Source: Centroberyx gerrardi
Taxonomy: Eukaryota; Chordata; Actinopteri; Beryciformes; Berycidae
Assembly (NCBI RefSeq): GCF_048128805.1
Contig: NC_136005.1
Span: forward strand, 2,370,983 to 2,434,982
DNA: 64,000 nucleotides
Direction: 5' to 3'
Shown: positions 23,301 through 48,430 of the stretch, piece by piece
Numbering within the stretch: the first letter of the stretch is position 1
Layout: each line of letters opens with the position of its first letter
Notes under the pieces: model-generated
What the model was told of the DNA's origin: nothing
Database searches by the model: none
Seen by the model: the letters and a program-made list of their open reading frames with translations, nothing else
Position numbers and translations under genes: made by a program

Positions 23301-24418
23301 TGTAGAAACTGGAGTCGACAGACTTTGACGAGAAAAAGGAGATAAACAAGAGGAAACAGATGATCTTGGAGGGGAAGGTAAGTCCAGTCCTGTTTAACAT
23401 GCATTAACATTTTCAATTTTAGTCTGCTTTTCCTCCATTAAAACACATTTAAACACGTGTTCTTTGGCTCTCCTAAAACCAGTGGGCATTTCTTATAGAA
23501 GCCACTGGGCCTGCTGGCTCATTGTATTGTGGCTCGCTGCTGATGATGACGACCAGCTGTTACTGAGTCACCTGCCTGGTTAGAGACTCTTTCACCACAG
23601 TGGTAAAGTGTCTGGTGAATACAAGAGTCAAGTCTGCACACCAGGAAGTTCTGTCATACTCACACAGGTCAGACTGACCGCACCAAGAGCCACATCAGTT
23701 CTAATGCTGCGTTCATGTCATCAGATTTACCGTAAATACAAACTGCCGGTTGGGAAAAAACATTCACGCAAACGTCCTCATGGTAATTACAAACAGGACA
23801 TGGGAATTTTTGCGGGCTCAAATATCTCAAGTGTGTCAACACCACAGGCTGTAAACATAACAGGGGATACAGATTTCAGCAGCAAAATTACCAGTTATAT
23901 TTACACTCTTCCTACTTAAGAAAAACAAGCAGTATCTGCTGCTGTTCATTGATTGTGGGAGTTCAAAGTTAAACATGTGAGCGCTCTCAAGTTGAAGCAA
24001 CAGAAAGTTCGGTTCTTCTGATATGAGACCAACATCAGTGTGAGGTGAATGCAGTTCCTGGTGCAGAAGCTTTAACTTTTCCCATCCTGTCAGTCAAACT
24101 ATCAGTTTAACAAAGTGACTGGTGAGGAAAAATAAAATCCTGAATGCTACATGCAGTGTTGAGTTCAGTTCAGAGCTAGTTAATAGTGCCGAGTTAAGAG
24201 TCCGAGTGACTCCAGCCTGTTGCCGATTTGTGATGAAACTTCTGTTCCAGGATCCGGACCTGGAGGCCAAGAGGAAAGCGGAGCTGGAGAAGATCCGGAG
24301 CCAGAAGAGGAAGTTCAAGGAGAAGATCCAGCAGAGCATCCAGAAGCAGAAAGCTGGACAGCTGAGGAAGAAACTGATGAAGAGGAAACACATTCAAAAG
24401 AAACAGGCAGCCAAGTGA
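14330..24418 (+). CDS. ddx49: DEAD-box ATP-dependent RNA helicase DDX49
   Basis: Complete gene of 13 coding exons: 14330-14444, 15399-15522, 16260-16345, 17311-17432, 17822-18009, 18633-18773, 18892-18967, 19913-19989, 20743-20840, 22531-22605, 22848-22936, 23306-23377, 24251-24418. The spliced length is 1431 bases (476 aa; human about 483). All helicase motifs are present: Q motif in exon 1, AKTGSGKT (46-53), PTRELA across exons 2/3, TPGR (127-130), DEAD (152-155), SAT (186-188), ATDVAARGLDIP (304-315) and [10 protein letters not shown] (334-343). The C-terminal exon is a basic Lys/Glu-rich tail. DDX49, the relative of yeast Dbp8, is a nucleolar helicase for small-subunit rRNA maturation. 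The ATG opens the [13 protein letters not shown] start typical of the family. The last residues of the human tail have no counterpart here. Intron 9 contains a 0.9-kb CAGT array. Confidence 0.95.
14630..15030. mobile_element. Palindromic MITE in DDX49 intron 1 (family also in UPF1 and LSM4)
   Basis: Left-arm blocks ATATCGGCATACACCCA, CCACCAATCAGCACTTTATT and AATTTCAATATTTAGA are inverted in the right arm (AAATTTTATTGAAATAAAGTGGTGCCTGGTGGG, GTATATGCCGAATTCACCAG). Related copies lie at about 43095-43280 and 55905-56245. Confidence 0.65.
15165..15370. repeat. Minisatellite just upstream of DDX49 exon 2
   Basis: Units built from GTGAATGGAG and GTATATGACA/GTATATGAAA alternate with a 10- and 20-bp period for about 200 bp. 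The array ends about 30 bases before the exon 2 acceptor (AG at 15397-15398). Confidence 0.85.
16355..16445. mobile_element. hAT element fragment in DDX49 intron 3
   Basis: AAAAAAATCAAATTGTGATTATTT followed by ATATTGCAATTGCGATTTAAA resembles the interior of fish hAT elements of the GGGCTGCACGATT type (compare 46799-47384). Neither end is present. Confidence 0.4.
17260..17310 (+). repeat. 11-bp tandem repeat forming the DDX49 exon 4 acceptor
   Basis: CCTGCTGTGAC units (four full, one partial) run directly into the acceptor CCCTGCAG (AG at 17309-17310). The usual pyrimidine tract is therefore made of repeat units. Confidence 0.85.
17796..17821 (+). repeat. TG tract abutting the DDX49 exon 5 acceptor
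   Basis: TG run 17796-17818 followed at once by CAG (17819-17821). Exon 5, which encodes the DEAD motif, starts at 17822. Confidence 0.85.
18081..18170 (-). mobile_element. L2/Rex-like LINE 3' end in DDX49 intron 5
   Basis: ATAATAATAATAATAAACTT, then TATTTATAGAGCGCTTTTCA and AAAGTGCTTCACAAC. On the minus strand this is a LINE 3' end with a trinucleotide tail. Confidence 0.6.
19200..19300 (-). mobile_element. LINE 3' end fragment in DDX49 intron 7
   Basis: ATCAGAATCGGTTTTATTGG followed by TTTGCACATACAAGGAGTTTG is the antisense of a common fish LINE 3' end with a GATTCT-type tail. The rest of this 945-bp intron is AT-rich and unremarkable. Confidence 0.45.
20868..21787 (+). repeat. Large interrupted CAGT tetranucleotide array in DDX49 intron 9
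   Basis: About 0.9 kb of GTCA/CAGT units interspersed with CAGA and CAGC variants. It starts within about 30 bases of the exon 9 donor (20841). All three plus-strand frames are open across it and read as Ser-Gln-Ser-Val type polymers. It abuts the 3' end of a minus-strand LINE fragment at 21788. Confidence 0.95.
21788..22270 (-). mobile_element. L2/Rex-like LINE fragment in DDX49 intron 9
   Basis: CTTATTTGTATAGCACATTTC, AATGTGCTTCACATTA, then AGGTAGTTTGTTCCAGAGAA and a CTGATGATCTGAGGGATCTG block match, in antisense, the 3' region of the LINE type seen at 59700-60610. Confidence 0.55.
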
Positions 24419-24501
24419 CAGCTGTGTAGTTTATAACTCATGTATATACTAGCAAATTTTGTTACTCCTAATGTAATATTTTTTGATTTTGTGCATTTAT
24501 A

Positions 24502-24507
24502 AATAAA
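24502..24507 (+). terminator. DDX49 poly(A) signal
   Basis: AATAAA 84 bases after the DDX49 stop codon. Cleavage is expected near 24520-24535. Confidence 0.7.
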
Positions 24508-24555
24508 TTACAACTTTCAACCCATAAAACAATTTGCTCAATTTGACAATCAACC

Positions 24556-24561
24556 TTTATT
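24556..24561 (-). terminator. Distal UPF1 poly(A) signal candidate
   Basis: TTTATT on the plus strand is AATAAA on the minus strand. Predicted cleavage falls within tens of bases of the DDX49 cleavage site from the opposite strand. Confidence 0.45.
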
Positions 24562-27500
24562 AATGGATTCAGTTTTACAACAATGGAATCACAAAGTTGT
24601 GATTAAGCTTCACTGCAAATAAGACTCATCATTCCAAATATGTATTTACATCACATTGAGATGTCTAGTCCATCGGTTTAACTCTGCCGTTTGACCTGGA
24701 GAATCAAGGGCTGGGATGCAAATGTCTAATAACTAATCCACAACTGAACCAGGTCTTAATAAATCATCACTGCACATGTTGCAAATTCATTGTGGTCATC
24801 TTGGCTCAGAAGATGTAAAAACACCAAAGCAATATTACTGCAGCAATCTTTTAAAGCTATAACATTAACATTAGGATCTCGGTGGAACGGGTTGATATGT
24901 GAAACTAATCCATCGCACAGGTGAGATAACAGATCAACACAATGTCAATGAAACAGAACTATTTCTAAGCAAGTCAATTAAACGTGACAAGATCTACTCG
25001 ACAACATGATTGTCATGTTCTGTCTGCTGACATGAGAAGCCGGCTCGCTGATGAGCTCGCTCTGGAAAGCTAAACTAGAAGAGCGGGTGAGAAACGGTGG
25101 AGTACATTCTGACTGTGGTGCTCAGAAAACGTCTTCGCTGAAAGAGACGAGACCGACTCCTCGGTACAAAACTACAATCCCCCAGTCTGAGGAGAGATAC
25201 AAAACTCAGAAGTGAAGAAATGGCTCGCTCCTGTTGTCACCAAGTTGCTACAAACACAAAGATACAAAGTAAAACTACACATCGTGGTTTAATAATACCC
25301 ACCTGAACACAACGGCGTGGCACACAAAGAAGCAAACTGACAAAGCAAAATTAGGATCAACTCAAGGGTTTTTCTTTTTTTTTCTCCCCACAATCACCTG
25401 GGTCACACAATTCTGAAGGGAGGGGGATTCAGGATCCACAGAAATCTGAAGAGAAACTCTTACAACAATTACATAAAACAGGAAAAAAAAAAAAAAAACT
25501 TGCACAAATCAAAAGTCCACAAAAAAAAGGAAAAGCAATTCCGCCAGCCTGGATCTGAAGTTAACTCCTCAGAGAAGGAAGGTGGCTCATCTCATCAGTC
25601 CGTCCTTAAGAGAAACCGTACCCAGCGTCTAGACTCACTCACTTCATTATTATCAGGCCGATTTTGTATAAAAAAGGTAATAAAATAAGTCCTCTCCACT
25701 GGGTTTGTGTGTGCTGGTATAGGTCGCTTTCGCCTACATTCATGCTTGTGCTGCACCTGTTTGTCTGGAGGTTGGTTAGAGGCACTGATTCAGGTGTTCA
25801 TTCGCTTTTCATTCATCTCAGTTGAATCCCTCGCCATCACCCGAGCAGTGCTGATGGCATTTCCACTGTGTGTACCTGGGATACAGTATACTGTCAGCGA
25901 ACCGGTTTATGTACAAATGCACATAAAAACTCTAAAGGGTGTAAATCAGAATATTAATCCACAGAGGAACCAAAAGATTGAGGTGGGTTTTAAATTGAGG
26001 GGTGTGTTTGAGCTTCCTGCTTATCCAGGATTCCTACATATTTCCTTTTTTTTTATTTTTATTTTTTTTTTTAAATGTCTTTAATTTTCCAGACCCTGAT
26101 AGATTTGAAGGTTTTGGTCGCTGCTCAGTATGATGTATGCTTGGTGTGGCTGGGCAGTATGAGGCCATACCGCTTTACAGGTGAACATTATTCACCAAAT
26201 CAAAACGTCTGTGTGAAATGACAGCGGGTTCACGACTACGTAAAATGTGTAGTCGTGCGCGTCGGGGCCGAACAGCCCCGCCTCCCGTACTCTGATTTTA
26301 AAACTTCCAAGACCTGGATTTGACCTGAAGTGGTTTTCCAGACGTGTGGAAACCCTCGTATCTTCCCATCAGCCACCTTCCTTTTCTACTCCTTACCTGC
26401 GGGGGATTGAAAGCCCCGCCCTCCTGTAAGCCTACACTACTTTCATGATCTCCTTCCTTTTCTCCCCTCCTGTTTGGGGTTCCTTCGCCTCAAAACAGGG
26501 ATTTGTGTGACGAAGTGGACGAGTTTCCACAATCCACGAAGGAATTACCCAAAGCTTTCCTTTCGAGCGTTTGCCAACCTAAGCGTATACAAAGCGTTTA
26601 AAAAAGACATCTGGCCATAAAGCACAGCGGGACATCGCTCATCATCGAGCCCTGCTTCCGAAAGATTAAAATAAGAAAAAGCCTTCGCTGAAACATCAAA
26701 TGACATTGAGTTGAATATTCAATGCTGGTCGTGTTTTGATAGTTTAGGTGATTTTTTTTGCTTTTTTGTGCTCTGCGATAAGAAAAAGGTACTTCGGAGA
26801 AAAAAAATTGTCCCATGATGATCGCGGAATCGGTCGGATCCGCGCGTCACGCCTTGAGAAACGTTCGTCTGGAATCCCCGTGCCACTCCACCATTGACGC
26901 GTGGTCGAAACCACCCGCTTCCCATTAAAGACCTGTTGAATGAGCCAGTGGTTCCCAAGGCAAATCAAAGGCGTTTCAATTCAAAGCTCTTTAATATCAG
27001 ACTCAAGCGCAGAAACCGTGTTTTTTTATTTCCTCCAACTCAAGAGTTTAACGACGACGAGGCGGTGTGTCGACTGCCGCTGCCTTCGGAGGCTGCTGAG
27101 GGTTTTGGGTCCAGAAGAAGATCGTTGGTCGCCGCTCTTCCTCCCGCGATGAACCGAATTGAAGTGAGTCCAGGGCGTCGTACGGGTCGAGCAACCAACC
27201 GACTTTTGGGATCAGGGCTTTCCGCGTCGCCCGGTCGGTGGCTTTTCCGTACGCGTGCCTCCGACAAGCCTGCGGAATGAGTTCTTCAAATTCAGCTTGA
27301 CAGCTTTCTCCGCTCCCTGTCCCGAGAAACTTCAGTTCCCATCAGACAGTTTCCCTAGAGGCTGGGGAGGGGGGAGGGGAGGAGGGGGGGGTAAGGGGGT
27401 TGGTGGGATTATTTTGTTGGGAGTAGAGCCTCGTTGGGTTTCCCACGAGAGACCGTTGAGATCTCCCGTCTTCGTTTCCCACGGCAGCTCGACCACACGC

Positions 27501-28189
27501 CGCCGTTTTCTCTCCTTCCCTCGTCTCCTGGTCCGGGCAGCGCTCCCTCCCTCTCGCTTGTTCGCCCGGCCTCTCGCCATCTCCCTGCCCGTCTGTTCCT
27601 ACTCTCTTCTTCTACCCTCTCATTTTTCTCTCTCGCTCGTGATTGGTTTGGTTTCGCTCTCCCGTCGCTTTCACTCGGTGGTGCTTCGGTTGTAGCAGAG
27701 GAAAACAGGTATCCATTTTATGTTTTTATCATTACCCAGATTAAAATGCTGATGAACTAAGCTCAGCTGAAGCCTAGCTCCCTTCTTCCAGCAACCTGCA
27801 GGAGAGAAAACAGACTTCATCAATCTGTTGTCCACAACAGAACCATGAGTGATGACTAAAACTTTTTGAGGCAACAGAGATGAGAAATACTGCCTTGAGC
27901 AGAGATCTGGACTAGCCAGTGGGACAAAATCATTGTTTGTAACACAGTGGGATATTAACTAAACTGTGGTGGACGAAATACTTTTTACTTCAATTGCCAG
28001 CAAAATTGCCCTGCTACACTTAACTCAAACTTTCCTCAGAATTACTTTAATTCATCAAGTACAATGTGTGCACACTTCAGACAGTTACACAATACAGTAT
28101 TGGCAGATTAGATGCAGGACAAAACTTAAGATCTCGCATATAGTGCAGACGTGATACACCGAATGACAGCGCACTAAACAAACAATAAC

Positions 28190-28757
28190 TGTGCATTCAC
28201 ACTGTGAGCACCATGATCAGCAAGTCAGCAGAAGGCCAGTCACTCCCCACAGAGCTGAACGACCAGAGAAACTCAGCCGGTGTGCGGCCAGACGGCCGGC
28301 CGGGAGAAGTCGGCTGTGTTCCTACTGATGATGATTTAGTTTCATGAACAATAGTTCTGTCTGGAAAGTGCAAAATGAAGTTGACTCCAGCCATTCAAAG
28401 CTTCCCAGTTCTCTACAACTTTTATTTGAAAGACTACAGGAATAAACGTCTCAAAAATGAAGCTTGGAGAACGGCTGCGTCCATCGTTGGGTAGACGGTA
28501 AACTCTGAAGTCATTTCAATATTTTTCCTGTGTATTTTGGTTAATGCTACCTGAGTAGAGCTTTCTAGCTAGCTATGTTAACTCATCAAAATAATTTCAA
28601 GTTATGAAAGGCGAACCGAAGCAGCAAATAATACGTTTGCCTGTTCAGAACTTTTAAGGCTGCACAGTCCACTGCGTAGATACTCTGGCCCCGCCCACAA
28701 TCAGTCAGAATCAAGAGACGCATCAACCAAGATGTTCACAGTGTGAGCGCACGCTAA
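28190..28757. mobile_element. Dispersed repeat family A, copy 1 (UPF1 3'UTR)
   Basis: Copy of a roughly 550-bp family shared with 38290-38835 and 48764-49640. Shared blocks include GATTTAGTTTCATGAACAAT, AAGCTTCCCAGTTCTCTAC, TTGAAAGACTACAGGA, AAACGTCTCAAAAA and TTAATGCTACC. The ends TTCACACTGTGAGC and GTTCACAGTGTGAGC look like terminal inverted repeats of a non-autonomous DNA element. Confidence 0.7.
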
Positions 28758-28825
28758 ATACACATTCACACCTGAATACTGCCTGTGTGTCATGGCCTAA
28801 AAGACGCGTTTGAAGTACTTACACT

Positions 28826-44900
<16,075 letters not shown>

Positions 44901-45636
44901 TTGATAGAAAAGTTGAGAGATATTACCTTCTGCTGCAGATATCCTCCTTGAAAACAACAGAGGTTTATTTGGACCAAATTACACACGACCTCAAAATATT
45001 ATTCACAGCCATGAAAATCTGAAAATGTACATTTCTGTGGTTTTTAGTTTGTGAGAAAAACAACTTTGTTTCCGGTCTCAGTCGCCATGGTAACGGAGTC
45101 TCTGTGTGATACAAAATTGCTGGTGATCGCCCACTTTTGCAGACCACAAGGCTGGCCAAGTATTTACAGTTGAGTGATTCATCACCTGAAACATTTATGA
45201 TCTTTGAGATAGGCCTTCCACTGTAGCAACTTGACACAATCCACAAGTCAGCTAGATGATTTTAATAAATAATGAGCTGTCATATCTCTGCTTTGGAAAA
45301 AAACAAATAAACACTGAGCTGTAAAAACAGACACAAACACATTACTTGTAACCTTTTCATTATTTTCTTTATTTCAAAGCCTATATTTTTCACAAAGCCA
45401 AAATGACTGTTTGTAACAATGCTTTGTTAATTTCAGCACCGGAGGACAACACCTTTCAGAGGATATTTCCTAAACACAGGCACTCACTAGAAATCAAAAA
45501 GCCATAATGGTATTTTGTACAACAGAGCACACACTGAGATAACAGTATTTTCGAGGTAGCTATCAGTATATATCTATAAACTGACCCGCTGGACATTTTT
45601 AAGGCCTTTTCATAACACATATAAACAGCAAGGCAC

Positions 45637-45661
45637 AGGTCAGGGGTCAGGGGTCAGGTCA
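45637..45661 (+). promoter_or_regulatory. Triple DR1-type nuclear receptor motif
   Basis: AGGTCA-G-GGGTCA-G-GGGTCA followed by GGTCA. DR1 spacing is the binding format of HNF4, PPAR/RXR and COUP-TF. It lies about 1.1 kb upstream of the UPF1 start codon. Function is inferred only. Confidence 0.3.
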
Positions 45662-46798
45662 GGGCAACAGGTCACCTCTTGTGTGAACTTGAGGCACGGA
45701 GGCTTTCACATCTGAACAGACCTCAAGCCTTTCACATACTGAACCACAACACCTCAGCGCTCACAACGCACAGTAAAGATATCACAACTCGCTTAAAACC
45801 GCCCGTCATTTCCATACTTCCTTAAGAGATCTTTAGACCACAGAACCAAGAAGGAAACAATAAAGAGACAGTGGCAGATAAATGACAGTTATCATATTAC
45901 AGTTATAATATTTCAGACTGAGAGGAAGTCAGATTCTGTTGAGCTCAGCGCTCCAGGATGCTGCTTTGTGGTAAACCCACTCTCTGAGGGCATTTTTAAA
46001 AGCCATGGGATTAAAATGATATACACAGCTACAAATAACTGACATTTACTCAATTTACTTAAGTAATATCGCCTTAACTTAAGTGGAAAAATAAGCAAAC
46101 TTAAGGAAACGTCTTAAGACTACTGCTGCAGCTCTAAGTACACTGTGGTCAGTTATTAGTTTCCCTAAGACTAGGTACAACACATTATATCTACAGCCAT
46201 GGTTTGACTGAAACTGGGATAAAGTGAATTCTTTTAAGTGGCGTGGGCTGATGAGTCAGCAGCAGGGGAAACACTGCTCTACACTGTGAAAGATAAAAGA
46301 AAAAGCCACAAAACAAAACGCACATTTAAAACAGAGTGGCACCATCTCCGCCTGGCAGAGACACAGTTTGTCCAGTTTGTCAAACAGGTGAGAACAAACC
46401 AAAGCTCAGGATAATAAAGCATCTCTCACCTGTAGAAACATAAAACAATTACACATTTTGAAGGGAACACAGTGATAAAAATGAATCTGTGTGTGTGTGT
46501 GTGTCTGCAAAGCTACATACGTTAAAGTGACTGAAAATGAAAATAACAACAAAAAAAAAAAGAAAAAAAGCAAGCATTCACATGGCTCAACAAAAATGCT
46601 GTCCAAAATCCAGACGATTAGGTACAAATGAAAAACAAAACAAAACAAAACAGAAAGTGCTACAGAAGTAAAACTCCAGGACCCGACTCTGACTGACTGA
46701 GCGTCCCACTCCATCCAATCAGATCCTCAGGTAAAACGAGCAGCGACATCTGATTCAATGAAGAGAACAACAGAAAGCTTTTCATAAGGAATCAAATT

Positions 46799-47384
46799 TA
46801 GGGCTGCACAATTAGGAAATGTTCAAAATATTGCGATTGCACGATGAACTGCGCGACGTGACAGAAATAAGTTCCATAAAACAGTGTGCATGTTTGTGAG
46901 GGGGAACGCCACGTTAAAGCTCCACTAGGCAACTTCGCACGTTGGCGGCCCCGAAAATCGAAGCGAGAGGAATAAATGTGAACTTTAATACCCAGAATTC
47001 CTGTGTGGTGAGGTCAGTAAAGCGGTCTGTGATGCCAACGGGCGAGAGAGGAAAAGATCTAACGCTCTGAGTCCAGCTTTCTCTGCTGCTATTCAGGAGA
47101 CTGGAAACTGATCCTGGTTTAGACTGAGAAGACAGCTGGATTTTTTAAATGCAACTCTTGCCTAGTGCAGATTTAATGCGTAGGATTTGCTCAGTTTGAA
47201 AAAAATAAAAGATTTTCACTGATACACAACTTGACCTGTAGACCAAGAATTCTCCACAGCAGCAGAATCTCTTGTTCAGGACGCCGTCAGAAACACATTT
47301 CCCTCTGAGGAAAAACTGTCTGAAAATGTCTGTAGTAAATATTGCAATTCTCAATATTTTTTTTCATATAATCGTGCAGCCCTA
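46799..47384. mobile_element. hAT element (TAGGGCTGCAC ends) with a nested insertion
   Basis: Terminal repeats TAGGGCTGCACAATTA and TAATCGTGCAGCCCTA are typical of a common fish hAT family. A convincing 8-bp duplication was not found at the flanks. A second element occupies 46918-47172. Confidence 0.7.
46918..47172. mobile_element. TTAA-flanked MITE nested in the hAT element
   Basis: Ends AGCTCCACTAGGC and GCCTAGTGCAGAT are inverted repeats, each bordered by TTAA (46914-46917 and 47173-47176). TTAA duplication is characteristic of piggyBac-type insertion, but the family is not proven. A related, interrupted copy lies at about 61231-61985. Confidence 0.5.
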
Positions 47385-48430
47385 ATAATAAAATCATGAC
47401 CAACTTATAAAACGTTGATTTCATAAATCAACGAACGTGAGATCTGTAAAATAACATTGCACCGCCGAGGCCAGATCTCAGTGTGGTGGGTTTGGTGAAA
47501 CTGTTTTGTGTCAGAATCGGGCCGACAGACCGGGGGAAGATGAGCTGGAACCAACCCGTTCCCTGATTTAAATCACCTTTGTAAAAGAAGGCAAAAACAC
47601 AACTTCTTATAAAGAAAAAAAGACTCAAGAAACAATTCAACATCAAATGTGAAACGGCACAGTTTGGCTTTTGGGAAGAAAACTGAAGGAAACTGAAACT
47701 AAGCAAATACAATTTCCAGCTTAAATTTCTACATAGACCACAATGTATCAGGTACATTAACCATGCACAGACAAACTGGCTTAACACCATGATAACATGT
47801 CGAGTGAAACATACTGTGCATCGTACGTAACGTCACCAGAGGCTCGGAAAACAAATCCTGGAGACGGAAGCATCTGGAAATACGACCCGTCAAGCTCGAT
47901 ACGGATCGAGCTGAAACTGAGAGAAATCTGAGGATGAAGCAAATTCAAATAACGATGAACACATACAGCAGTTTCCCCAGATGTGACTTCTATAACCATT
48001 TCACTAACCCTAACCCTATAAGGTGCGCAAATAGGAGTCACATTTGGGGCTGTAGGTTGCAAAATCTGGCAACATGACAGACTTTCTGCATTTCTGCACT
48101 CATAACTGTTAGAGAGTGAACGAAGAAAAGCAGCACTCGTTGTCCTCGTTAATTTCTGGGAATTCCTGTATTTCAAGTTCCCAGGCAGTGGGAAGTTGAC
48201 TGAGCGTTGCTTTGAGACGTCTATCTTCTCACCACTGGAAGACATGAAAACACAACTGACTCGGGGTCACGCACTGAAGAGAAACAATACAGAAAATAAC
48301 CCGCTGAAACATCCTATGCTATGAAGTTTTCACTATGCACCAGTAAAGATAACAATAAAAAAGTTTTGGCTACTTGTGGTTAAGTGCAATTTGTGTGTGT
48401 GTGTGGCGTCGGGGCCGGACCGCGGGAGAG

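Larger units (their letters stand above)
24530..28825 (-). other. Putative UPF1 3'UTR (up to ~4.3 kb)
   Basis: No gene is recognised here. Downstream of the UPF1 stop, minus-strand AATAAA occurs at 28421-28426 (inside a dispersed repeat), near 27024, in an A-rich run near 26050 and at 24556-24561. The stretch 24.6-28.1 kb is largely free of recognised repeats, as expected of a real long 3'UTR. Notable sites are a G-rich tract at 27360-27412 (C-rich in the transcript) and a 9-bp perfect hairpin at 26231-26257. Long 3'UTRs make several NMD-factor mRNAs, UPF1 among them in mammals, targets of NMD itself. Confidence 0.45.
45350..48430 (-). other. Putative PGPEP1 3'UTR
   Basis: No coding sequence is recognised. 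A minus-strand AATAAA (complement of 45368-45373) would end a PGPEP1 transcript with a 3-kb 3'UTR less than 1 kb upstream of UPF1. It includes the hAT element at 46799-47384. The true end could be nearer the stop. Confidence 0.35.

Noticed and set aside
26894-27695. Long GC-rich frames of 128 and 146 residues downstream of UPF1
   Set aside because: Low-complexity, Arg/Pro/Ser-rich, present on both strands because of high GC, with no recognisable domain or splice context; better explained as 3'UTR.
48006-48022. CTAACCCTAACCCT telomere-like word
   Set aside because: Only two units, no array; too short to be an interstitial telomere.
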